Source: Bog-159 sp963707465 (GTDB lineage: Bacteria; Acidobacteriota; Terriglobia; Bryobacterales; Bryobacteraceae). Taken from it: a stretch of 64,000 nucleotides of DNA. Made by a program: the position numbers and the translations under genes. The stretch lies in NCBI GenBank assembly GCA_963707465.1, contig CAVPQK010000015.1, positions 1,922,001-1,986,000 on the forward strand, given 5' to 3'. Shown here one piece after another: positions 35,456 to 43,951 of the stretch (the stretch's first letter is position 1; every line of letters starts with the position of its first letter). The notes under the pieces were generated by a model. The model did not search any database. It had not been told where the DNA came from and saw only the letters and a program-made list of their open reading frames with translations.

Positions 35456-35506
35456 GCGGAATCCGCAAAAATCCGGCATCCCCCGCGCCGTGCTACATTT
35501 CAACCC

Positions 35507-36379
35507 ATGAAGTTCTTCGCCGCCCTCCTAGCCGTGCCGCTGTTCCTGTGGCCGGCGCACGCGCAGGTTTTCACCTTCTCGCACGACGAAATGCTGAAGT
35601 ACACCTCGCACAACCCATTCGACCGCTTCGACGATGGCCGTCCGAAAGTGCCCGACGCCATTCTGGAAAAGGTGAAGGGCCTCTCCGCCGAGGAAGTCTG
35701 GGCCGTCCTGCCCGGCGGCGGATTCCGTAACCAATATGAAGGAAATTGGCGCATCCTGCATCCCAACCGCAAGCTGGTGGGCCGCGCGGTCACCGCCCAG
35801 TTCATGCCCGCGCGTCCCGATATCGCCGAAATCATGGAAACCGATGCCAAAGCCAAGGGGCTGCGCGACAACGGCAACCAGCGGGTCCTCGACCTGCTGA
35901 AGCCGGGCGATGTGCTGGTGGTGGATATGTTCGGCAAAATCGAAGAAGGCACCGTCGTCGGCGACAATCTGGCTACCTATATCTACGCGACCACCGGAAC
36001 CGGCCTGGTGGTGGATGGCGCCATCCGCGATCTGGAAGGCATCCAGCCCATCGACATGTCGGTGTACTGCCGCGGCGCGCACCCCACGCCCATCCGCAAT
36101 GTGATGCTGACCGGCATCAACGTCCCCATCCGTATCGGCAGCGCCACCGTGATGCCCGGCGACGTGGTCTTCGGCGATAGCGAGGGCGTATATTTCATCC
36201 CGCCGCAAATGGTCAAGCAGGTGGTGGACAAGGCCGACGTAACGCACATTCACGACGAATGGACCCAGATGAAATTCAAGACCGGGAAATATAAATCCAC
36301 CGACATTTATCCCAGCCCGCGCGACCCGGCGCTGAAAAAAGAATACGAAGACTACCTGAAACAAAAGCTTGGAAAATAG
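35507..36379 (+). CDS. Exported RraA/HMG-aldolase-like protein
   Basis: 290 residues with a clear signal peptide (MKFFAALLAVPLFLWPAHAQ), unlike cytoplasmic RraA. The RraA-like fold is seen in LDLLKPGDVLVVDMFGKIEE, VVGDNLATYIYATTGTGLVV, DGAIRDLEGIQ and VMPGDVVFGDSEGVYFIPP. Related proteins act as metal-dependent aldolases of oxaloacetate or 4-hydroxy-4-methyl-2-oxoglutarate type, with the G-D-N and R-D residues near the active site; RraA itself binds RNase E. Export argues against RNase regulation. It is followed by a family B repeat and an exported PQQ-type propeller. Confidence 0.78.
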   Translation: MKFFAALLAVPLFLWPAHAQVFTFSHDEMLKYTSHNPFDRFDDGRPKVPDAILEKVKGLSAEEVWAVLPGGGFRNQYEGNWRILHPNRKLVGRAVTAQFMPARPDIAEIMETDAKAKGLRDNGNQRVLDLLKPGDVLVVDMFGKIEEGTVVGDNLATYIYATTGTGLVVDGAIRDLEGIQPIDMSVYCRGAHPTPIRNVMLTGINVPIRIGSATVMPGDVVFGDSEGVYFIPPQMVKQVVDKADVTHIHDEWTQMKFKTGKYKSTDIYPSPRDPALKKEYEDYLKQKLGK

Positions 36380-36423
36380 TGGGGCAGGCTCTCAGCCTGC
36401 GGCGGCCTCTAAGGCCGCCTTCT
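36379..36423 (+). repeat. Double-hairpin intergenic repeat, family B, copy 3
   Basis: GTGGGGCAGGCTCTCAGCCT then GCGGCGGCCTCTAAGGCCGCC, two perfect successive hairpins beginning at the stop codon of the RraA-like gene. This is the cleanest B copy in the window. Confidence 0.88.
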
Positions 36424-36435
36424 AATTAAAAGCCT

Positions 36436-37977
36436 ATGAAACGAAAAGTCACCCTAACCCTCAGCGTCCCCCTAATCCTTCTCTCGCCGCTAATCGCCGC
36501 CAACTGGCTCTCCTACGGCCACGACCCGCAGCGCACCGGCTGGAGCCCGCAGGAAACCGACATCAACCGCGACAATGCGAAATCCATGTCGCTGCTTTGG
36601 AAGGCGCACCTCGATAACCTGCCCCGCGAGTTGAATTCCCTCACCGCGCCGGTCAACGTCGAATGGGTGACCACCGACAAAGGCATGGCCGAAATCGTGA
36701 TCGTGGGCGGCGCCTCCGACAACCTGTTCGCCCTCAATGCCAACAGCGGCAAACTCATCTGGAAAAAAACCTTCGAGGCGGAGGGCAAGCCGCACGGCTC
36801 GTTCTGGCTGTGCCCCAACGCGCTGAACGACACGCCCCTGATTCGCAAGGACGGCCTGGCCGCCACCGTTTTCGTCATCTCGAGCGACGGCAAGCTGCAC
36901 ACGCTCAACGCCATCAACGGCGAGGACCGCGTCGCGCCCCAAAAATTCGTCCCTCCGTTTTCCAAGAACTGGAGCCTGAACCTGGTGAACAACGTCCTGT
37001 ACACCAACACGTCTCAGGGCTGCGGCGGCGCGAAGTCGGGGGTACACGCCATGGATCTCGGCGCGCCCGATCGTCCCAGCAAGTTCTTCCAGTCCGCCAA
37101 TGGTGGCGCCGGCATCTGGGGACGCGCTGGCGTGGCCGTCGGCGAGCACGGCATGGTGTTCGCCCAGACCGGCGATGGCTCCTACGATGCCGCGCGCGGC
37201 CAGTTCCCCGACACGGTCGTGCAGCTTTCGGCGAAGGATCTGGCCCTGGTCGATTACTTCACGCCCGCCAATCACAATTACCTCACGCGCAAGGATCTGG
37301 ACATGGGATCCACCTCGCCCACCGTCTTCACCATTAACGGGCGCGAGGTCGTGGCGGCCGGCGGCAAGGAAGGCGTGATCTACCTGCTGGACGCGCTGCA
37401 CATCGGCGGTCCCGATCACAAAACGCCGCTCTACCGCAGTCCGCTGGTGGCCAATGAGGACGCCGATTTCGCCGGCCGCGGATTCTGGGGCGCATTCGCC
37501 ACCGCCGAGGATGCGGACAAGAACCGCTGGCTCTACGCGCCGGCATTGGGCGCGGCCGCCGCCGGCGTGAAGTTCCCCCTGGCCAATGGCGATGCGCCGA
37601 ACGGCAGCATCATGGCCTTCCGCGTCACGGAGAGCGACGGCAAATTCGACGCCGTCCCGGCCTGGATCTCGCGCGATATGAACTTGCCGGAGCCACCCAT
37701 CGTGGCGGGCGGCCTGGTCTTCGCGATTTCGAACGGCGAATTTGCGCGCCAGTCCAAGGGGACCGAAGGCGGCCTGTACAGTTCCGCCGATCGTATCGCC
37801 AAACATACCGGGCACGCGGTGCTTTATGCATTCGACATGACCACCGGCAAGGAACTGTATTCGAGCGGCGAAACCATGCCCGGTTGGACCCACTTCAGCG
37901 GGATCTCGATTTCCGGCGGCAAGGTGTTCGTGACCACCTTCGATTCGAATGTGTACGCGTTCGGCGTGAAGGAGTAG
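36436..37977 (+). CDS. Exported PQQ-type beta-propeller protein
   Basis: 513 residues with a signal peptide (LTLSVPLILLSPLIAA). Propeller strands of the PQQ/pyrrolo-quinoline type appear: NWLSYGHDPQRTGWSP, DNLFALNANSGKLIWKKTF, GVIYLLDALHIGGPDHKTPL and AVLYAFDMTTGKELYSSG. No haem-binding CXXCH and no obvious dehydrogenase catalytic acid were seen, so it may be a binding or structural propeller rather than an enzyme. It is preceded by the RraA-like gene across a hairpin repeat. Confidence 0.82.
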   Translation: MKRKVTLTLSVPLILLSPLIAANWLSYGHDPQRTGWSPQETDINRDNAKSMSLLWKAHLDNLPRELNSLTAPVNVEWVTTDKGMAEIVIVGGASDNLFALNANSGKLIWKKTFEAEGKPHGSFWLCPNALNDTPLIRKDGLAATVFVISSDGKLHTLNAINGEDRVAPQKFVPPFSKNWSLNLVNNVLYTNTSQGCGGAKSGVHAMDLGAPDRPSKFFQSANGGAGIWGRAGVAVGEHGMVFAQTGDGSYDAARGQFPDTVVQLSAKDLALVDYFTPANHNYLTRKDLDMGSTSPTVFTINGREVVAAGGKEGVIYLLDALHIGGPDHKTPLYRSPLVANEDADFAGRGFWGAFATAEDADKNRWLYAPALGAAAAGVKFPLANGDAPNGSIMAFRVTESDGKFDAVPAWISRDMNLPEPPIVAGGLVFAISNGEFARQSKGTEGGLYSSADRIAKHTGHAVLYAFDMTTGKELYSSGETMPGWTHFSGISISGGKVFVTTFDSNVYAFGVKE

Positions 37978-38000
37978 GAATCCGCCCAACTTGGCTAAAG

Positions 38001-40628
38001 CTAAGAAGCTGGCTGCCGGCTCGGCGGCGTGGACTCCGGTGACTGCAGCCCGAGTGCGGGTACAGCGCCGAATCTCAGGTAAATCCCGTCGAAGAACGCC
38101 AGATAGATGGCCGCGGCAAAGAATAGCCCCCAGCCTAAAATAGCGCCGCCCAGCCATCGGTCCATCGAACTCTTCGTGTGAAACAGCGATTGGCATATCC
38201 GCGCAAAGAGCACGAATAGCAGAAGTACCAATACGGCGACGCCGGCGGCGGCAATCGTCACTCCGGCCCATTCAGCCAAATGGCCGGGCGTGCGGTAGGC
38301 GCCGTACACCGCCGCGGCCAGCCCAGCCAGCCCCAACAGAACGGCCGACCAGCGCACGCCCGCGGAAAGCTTCCACACCTTCCCACCGACTGAATGCCCC
38401 AGTTCGAGCACCCGCATCAGCCGTGCATACGCATTTTCCATGCCCCCCTCGCGCGTCTTCATCGGCGGCTCAACCACCAGAAATCGCCAACTGGCGCGCC
38501 GCTCGGCGGATTTGGGAAGGGTCGGTACGCCGCGCGGAATTTCCCACTCCGCCTGCCGGTAGGCGCTTAGCATCAGAGCGTACGCTTCAACTTCATTGAA
38601 CGAATCCAGATCCGTGCGGATGGCGGAGAGCCGCTGCTGGACGTCCTTGCGAATCCCGTACGAGGTCAGAACTCCGCGGCGGCTGGCGGGCCGGGAATCG
38701 CTCGAAGCGTCGTAGGGATCGCTCGAACCCACCCAATCCACCGGATCCACGTCCAGATCCTTTTTCAGGTGAATGAAGAGCAGGCCCTGCAGCAGGCCGC
38801 CCCGGCGGCGGGCGTCCAGTTCGTGATACTGCGCCTGCCGGGCGCGCGCGCCCATGACACTCTCGGAACGCGCCAGCACTCCGGCTGCGCCGCCGGAAGG
38901 ATCGTCCACCGCTTCCATCTGGCCGCTAGCATCGCTTACCAGCAGGACATTGCAATCCTCGGCGAGCAGGCTGGAAACGCCTTGGTTGTCGTGCACGCCG
39001 CCGTCCACCAGTTTCACGGTACGGCTGGGGTACAGGTTCTTCAACAGGATGGGATCGAACAGGCCCGGAACGCAGGCCGAGGCGGCCACCGCCGTGCCCA
39101 GGCGGACGCCCTGATGTTCTTTGGGCGCCTGCCTGTAGTACATGCGGCGGAGCCGGTAATTGCCGTCGATTTCCCGATCGATGCCGGCCGGTGGCTCGCC
39201 CATCCATGATGCCGTGAATTGCCAGTTATGGCCCGTGTTCAAGGTGCTGGCATTCAGCACCAGGATGGGCACCTTGGCCTGCCGCCGCCAGTTGTCGTAT
39301 TTCGGGGCGAAGTTGGAAGTCTCACCCTTGGGCTCGATGAACAGCTCGTTGAGCCACCGCTTCTGGTATTGGCCGCCATCGGCCACGCGTGTGTACAGTT
39401 CGGTTTCGTAGAGGCGCCCGATGGCCTCCGATCGCGATTGGCCCGGCAGGAAGATGAACGGCGAAAGTCCGGTGCGATTGCGTAAATTCCTCTGTACGCC
39501 CGAGAGAAACTCCCGCTCGATGCGCTGCACAATTTCGATATAGTCCTCGCGCGTGATCTCGGAGTCGGTTTTCGATTGCAGCAGGTTCCGCACTTCCAGA
39601 TAGTAGTAAGCGCCGATGATGGATCCGCCGGAAACGCAGGAAAGATATTCTACGCTGCGCAGAGCATCCAGTTCCGCCAGCCGCGCCAGCAGGCCGATAT
39701 GAAACAGCGATGCGCGGAAGCCGCCGCCGGAAAGCGCCAACCCCACCTTGCCGATGAAGGCGGAGCGCGCGCCGCCGGCGCGGGGGCCCAGGAATTTGGC
39801 CACCGTATCCCAGGCCGCGGAGTTCTCCAGTGTCTCGCCCGGTGACACTTGCGTGCGCGCGAGCGAAGCGAACTGCCGCGCCGTGGTCGCAAATTCCCAT
39901 TCGGAGGTATCGCCAATCCCGGCGGCCCGCTGCAGCCAGGCAAGCGCCTCCGCATACCGCCGCAGTCCGAAATACGCCTCGGCGACCGTTACCAGAAACC
40001 ACCACTGCTTCAACAGCCCGGCATCCGCGTCGGCCAGGGGCGGCAGCACCGCGACCACGTGTTCGCGGATGCGCTGCGCCTGTTCGGCGCGCTCCGCGAT
40101 GATGCCGCCATCCGCGGCGGTGCGCGCCTGATCCTGGCGTTCCAGCCACGCGATCAGATCCAGCACATAAGCCGCGTTGATGGCCGTATAGCCGTAGTCC
40201 TTTGCGACGCCGGCATCGTAGCCCCGCAGATAGTAAGAGAGCGAGAGTTGCAGATCCTGTATCTGCGCATAGGCTTCCCAGCGCCGTTTCAGGATACCGC
40301 CGGCGATGCCCAGGCTCTCCTGATCCTGGGTGGTCTTGAGGTCATCCGCCTCGGCCAGAATATCGATTGCGGCGGAGTGGCGGTCCTCGGTAAGATCTTT
40401 GTCCTTGGAGGTGCACAGGGCGTGCTGCTGGCCAAACCAAAGGCGCAGCTTGGGATCGTGGCTCAGTTCCGGCTTGGCCCGCGCCCGGGCGCAGATCTGG
40501 CGGGCATAGCCGAACTGCTGGATGTTTTTGAGGCTCTTCACCAACGCCCGCAGTACGTCGAGGCTGGCCTCTTCGCCGCGGAGGATGTTTTGTGCTTGCC
40601 GGATTTCCGGCCGTTCGTCGGCTGGCAT
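38001..40628 (-). CDS. TPR-patatin-like phospholipase with C-terminal membrane domain (putative effector)
   Basis: 875 residues from ATG at 40628 (GAGG upstream, two bases after the preceding stop). Residues 1-285 are helical repeats (LVKSLKNIQQFGYARQICAR, AEAYFGLRRYAEALAWLQRA) resembling TRAFs-binding/DUF4071-type TPR modules. Residues about 294-690 are a patatin domain: oxyanion loop GGGFR (301-305), nucleophile Ser333 in SCVSGGSIIG, and the DGG aspartate in KLVDGGVHDNQG. The C-terminus has three predicted membrane helices (WSAVLLGLAGLAAAVYGAY, VTIAAAGVAVLVLLLFVLFA, AILGWGLFFAAAIYLAFF). A membrane-attached phospholipase that could breach its own membrane fits an abortive-infection effector. 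It is the last gene of the cassette; the defence role is inferred. Confidence 0.82.
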   Translation of the reverse strand: MPADERPEIRQAQNILRGEEASLDVLRALVKSLKNIQQFGYARQICARARAKPELSHDPKLRLWFGQQHALCTSKDKDLTEDRHSAAIDILAEADDLKTTQDQESLGIAGGILKRRWEAYAQIQDLQLSLSYYLRGYDAGVAKDYGYTAINAAYVLDLIAWLERQDQARTAADGGIIAERAEQAQRIREHVVAVLPPLADADAGLLKQWWFLVTVAEAYFGLRRYAEALAWLQRAAGIGDTSEWEFATTARQFASLARTQVSPGETLENSAAWDTVAKFLGPRAGGARSAFIGKVGLALSGGGFRASLFHIGLLARLAELDALRSVEYLSCVSGGSIIGAYYYLEVRNLLQSKTDSEITREDYIEIVQRIEREFLSGVQRNLRNRTGLSPFIFLPGQSRSEAIGRLYETELYTRVADGGQYQKRWLNELFIEPKGETSNFAPKYDNWRRQAKVPILVLNASTLNTGHNWQFTASWMGEPPAGIDREIDGNYRLRRMYYRQAPKEHQGVRLGTAVAASACVPGLFDPILLKNLYPSRTVKLVDGGVHDNQGVSSLLAEDCNVLLVSDASGQMEAVDDPSGGAAGVLARSESVMGARARQAQYHELDARRRGGLLQGLLFIHLKKDLDVDPVDWVGSSDPYDASSDSRPASRRGVLTSYGIRKDVQQRLSAIRTDLDSFNEVEAYALMLSAYRQAEWEIPRGVPTLPKSAERRASWRFLVVEPPMKTREGGMENAYARLMRVLELGHSVGGKVWKLSAGVRWSAVLLGLAGLAAAVYGAYRTPGHLAEWAGVTIAAAGVAVLVLLLFVLFARICQSLFHTKSSMDRWLGGAILGWGLFFAAAIYLAFFDGIYLRFGAVPALGLQSPESTPPSRQPAS

Positions 40629-40630
40629 GG

Positions 40631-43600
40631 TTATAACCTCTTTCGCGCGATCAGGTGGATGCGTCCGGCGGCGTCGCCCGCCGCAATCAACCGTCCGTCC
40701 GGCGATACCGCGCAACTGAGCAGCGGCGCGCCCGCGTCGATAGTATCCAGGAGCTCCGGCTCGGGCCAAAACCAGAATGTAAGGCCGCCGGAGGACGATC
40801 CCGCCGCCAGCAGGGTCGGTGAGAGCGCCACGCAGCAGGTCACACCCGGCACGCCCAACCTCGCCAGCTTACCCGGCGCATCCACCTGCACAATTCCCTC
40901 GTCGGAAGCGGAGATATACATTTCCTCGTCGGCCGAAATGGCCCGGAGTGCCCGCACCCACCCGTTGTGACGCCCCAGCATGCGCACGGGGCGGCCTGTT
41001 TTGAGATCGACGATACCCAGCGAGCCGTCGCTCGATCCAAAGGCCGCGCGGCCATTCGCGGCGAGCGCCACCGCGGTGATCCAGCCGGCCGCGGGCCGCA
41101 CCACCGCGTAGCATGTAGTCGCGTTCCAGGCGCGCAGGGTGCGGTCGGCCGATCCCGACACGCAATTCTCACCACCCTGGCACACGCTGGTTACCCAATG
41201 TGAATGCCCCGTCATGGTGCGCACCAGCTTTCCGGAATCGAGGTCGTAGACCCGCAGGCTGCGGTCGGAGCACGCCGCGGCCACCTGCCTGCCGCCGCCG
41301 GCCAGTGCCAGCGCATTCACGGGCATGGAATTCACGGCCAGCACCCGCGATTCGGCAAACCCGGCGCCGCGGGAGACCACGATGTTGCCGTTATCCGATG
41401 CCGATATTAAGGCGGTTCCATCGGGCGTGAAATCCAGGGTGCGCACATAGGCGGTGTGCCCAATGCCCTCCAGCACCCCAACTTTCTCGACGAACCGCCA
41501 ACGCGATAGTCGATCGAGAGGTCCGCCGGGTTGCGCTTCAGTCTGGCGCTGCAGCGCCTTGATCGCCGCGGGCAGCTCAGCGAGTTCATCGGCCAGGAAC
41601 GCGTGCACCAGGGGATTGGTCTCCACGGTCTGGAGGGTTGGATTGTACCCAACCAGGTGGAGCGCATTCCAGGCCTCCAAATCGGCGGAGATGTTTGCGC
41701 CATGGCGCAGCTTTATCAGCTCGGAAATCGGGACGGGCGTGCCGGGAGGCAAGACACCCAGGGCCAGCAGGTTCGCGAACGATGCCCGATCGGTTGCCTG
41801 GTCGCCCAGCCGTCGGGCCACGATTCCCCTCAGGTCCGTCCCAAAGGCCCGGTCGAAGGCGCGCAGGCCATCGCCCTCCAGGATATTCGCGAGCATTTCC
41901 GCGGACTGCGCCGCTGGCACGTCCCGAAACAACTCCGGCCGGTGCAGCACTGCGCGCACTGCCTTCAGCGCCGGCATCCAGCGGCCGAGTAACGTGGCCA
42001 GCCGGCGGAACACATCCTCGGAGCCCCCCAGAAGCGCCATCCCCTCCTCCACCGTTACCTGGTCGAGCGTAACCAAAGTGGGCGGGAATTCGTACAGGTT
42101 CCGGGGACCGCTCACAATCAGCAGCTTGGTACATTTCCAATCCCCAAAGGAAAACCCGACAAAGCCTGGATCCTGAATCCTGTCGAATACCAGCAGGCAA
42201 TCCCGCTCGCCAACGATCTGGCGGACCTGCGCCAGCCCCTCGTCGAGGTTCGCGTAAGCGGCGGGCCGGTCGAGCGCCTGCATCAGGGATGCGACGATGG
42301 CGGCTAAATCCGGAGCCCGGGTCGTGGACGAAGCCGGGGACGCATCCAACCAAAGGACCCCATCGTCAAACGCATCCCGCATCTCGTCGGAACGGCATAC
42401 GGCGGCGGCCAGCGTGGTCTTTCCGAACCCGGTAGGTCCGTACAGCGTGACCGCCCTGTTAGATAGGAGCGCAGCCTTGAGCGCCGTCTCGTCGGCTGTC
42501 CGCGGCACGAAGTCGTCCGGCAGTTCAGGCGCCGTAAAGGGACGCTTGATGGTCAGCGCGGGCGCTTTCAGCCGTGCGGCCAGACTTTCCAGCTCGCCCG
42601 GAATTTCGAAAGGCGAAGCCGCCCGCATCGCCTGGGGCAAGCCATTCGTATCGTAATCGATGCGCCGGGTGAGCAGCACGCGCACGCCGTTCTGGCGCGC
42701 GTAGCGCCATAGGCGCAATGTCAGCGGATTGCTCCGCGCCTCGGGACTCATCACCAGGACTATCGAGCCGGCATCCTTAATGGCCGGCTCAATGCGGCTC
42801 CAGGAGAGCGTTTCGCCCTTGATGCCGAGCGTCTGCCAGACCGAAACGCCCTGTCCCCCAAGCAGCGCCACCAGTTGCGTGGCGAAGGGTTCGTCCTCCG
42901 GAGCCATGGCCGCCACCACCACCAGGGGCGACATTCGGCCCACGAATTTCTCGATCTCGGGCCCGATCGACTGGCGCAATAAGCTCGACTGGGGTGCCAT
43001 GAACGCCAGGTAAGCGGCAATTCTCTGGTACACCTCCTCCAGTTCGCTGGCCTTCTGGATGCGTGCCTTGCTGCCGTCGGATCCGAAAGTCAAAGCTTCC
43101 CGGTACGCGAATTTGGGGATGTAGGGGATGCGCAGATCCCAGGAATGCCGGTCGAGATCCAGAAATACCTCGGGCAGCAGCTTCTCGTCGTGGATGGCAG
43201 TGCGAAACTCTAATTCGAAACGGTTGCGGTCCTCGAGCTCGTTGGTGTCGATGCGCGCCGGAATGACAATCACTTCCGGTTTGCCGTTGCGCGCTTGCCG
43301 AATCTCGGGCCGGGTAAACGATTTGGCCATCATCACCACTCCGGCGAGGTTTTGCAGGTTGGGCGCGCAGAACGAGACCACCACGTCGGCCAGCTCGCGC
43401 GTGCAGACGCCGCCCATCTCCGTGACGCCCGTGCGGCTATCGATAAAGGCTGCGTCGTAAGTATCCAACTGGCGGCGCATCCAGTCGAAAAATCGTGCGC
43501 CGTCGAACCGCTCGTAAAATTCGCTCCAATCGAAACCCTGGACCTCGTCGGCGTATCGTGAAAACTGGTCGTCGCCGCGCGCCCCGGCCGTCAGTAACCA

Positions 43601-43951
43601 CAATCCGGCGCCGGTGGCCGAGGGATGCAGGTTGTACAGTCGCGCTTCGAGCGGACCAACCTTGGAGATGACTTTCGCAAACCGGGCCTCCGCGTCGAGG
43701 TCCGGTTCCAGCCGTTCGGAGCGGATGAACGCCTGCTTGTACTCGCGGAACAAATCGATCAGGCCCGTGTGCTCGCGCACCTCGCGCAGTTCCGTCTCCG
43801 CTTTATAAAAAAAGCTCTCAATGCCCGGGGCTTCCAGGTCCCAATCCACCAACACCACCCGCGCGCCCTTCATGTAGAGCCATTCGGCGATATTGGCCAG
43901 GGCCATCGACCGCCCCACGCCGCCCTTATAAGAGTAGAAGGAATAGATCAT
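40631..43951 (-). CDS. KGGVGR ATPase-TIR-like-STAND NTPase-WD40 protein (putative sensor/switch)
   Basis: 1106 residues. Residues 1-310: a ParA/MinD-like ATPase with deviant Walker A KGGVGRS (9-15), VVLVDWDLEAPG and AAFIDSRTG. Residues about 343-460: a TIR-like fold (LVVVAAMAPEDEPFATQLVA, IKDAGSIVLVMSP) with no glutamate where TIR NADases carry one (PLTLRLWRYARQ), so probably non-catalytic. Residues about 475-760: a STAND/NB-ARC module with Walker A GPTGFGKTT (504-512), Walker B CLLVFD (585-590) and a winged-helix region. Residues about 820-1106: WD40 repeats (MTGHSHWVTSVCQGGENCVS, SGSADRTLRAWN). WD40 repeats often sense ligands in such switches. It overlaps the TIR gene by four bases and is followed two bases later by the patatin gene. 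Confidence 0.85.
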   Translation of the reverse strand: MIYSFYSYKGGVGRSMALANIAEWLYMKGARVVLVDWDLEAPGIESFFYKAETELREVREHTGLIDLFREYKQAFIRSERLEPDLDAEARFAKVISKVGPLEARLYNLHPSATGAGLWLLTAGARGDDQFSRYADEVQGFDWSEFYERFDGARFFDWMRRQLDTYDAAFIDSRTGVTEMGGVCTRELADVVVSFCAPNLQNLAGVVMMAKSFTRPEIRQARNGKPEVIVIPARIDTNELEDRNRFELEFRTAIHDEKLLPEVFLDLDRHSWDLRIPYIPKFAYREALTFGSDGSKARIQKASELEEVYQRIAAYLAFMAPQSSLLRQSIGPEIEKFVGRMSPLVVVAAMAPEDEPFATQLVALLGGQGVSVWQTLGIKGETLSWSRIEPAIKDAGSIVLVMSPEARSNPLTLRLWRYARQNGVRVLLTRRIDYDTNGLPQAMRAASPFEIPGELESLAARLKAPALTIKRPFTAPELPDDFVPRTADETALKAALLSNRAVTLYGPTGFGKTTLAAAVCRSDEMRDAFDDGVLWLDASPASSTTRAPDLAAIVASLMQALDRPAAYANLDEGLAQVRQIVGERDCLLVFDRIQDPGFVGFSFGDWKCTKLLIVSGPRNLYEFPPTLVTLDQVTVEEGMALLGGSEDVFRRLATLLGRWMPALKAVRAVLHRPELFRDVPAAQSAEMLANILEGDGLRAFDRAFGTDLRGIVARRLGDQATDRASFANLLALGVLPPGTPVPISELIKLRHGANISADLEAWNALHLVGYNPTLQTVETNPLVHAFLADELAELPAAIKALQRQTEAQPGGPLDRLSRWRFVEKVGVLEGIGHTAYVRTLDFTPDGTALISASDNGNIVVSRGAGFAESRVLAVNSMPVNALALAGGGRQVAAACSDRSLRVYDLDSGKLVRTMTGHSHWVTSVCQGGENCVSGSADRTLRAWNATTCYAVVRPAAGWITAVALAANGRAAFGSSDGSLGIVDLKTGRPVRMLGRHNGWVRALRAISADEEMYISASDEGIVQVDAPGKLARLGVPGVTCCVALSPTLLAAGSSSGGLTFWFWPEPELLDTIDAGAPLLSCAVSPDGRLIAAGDAAGRIHLIARKRL

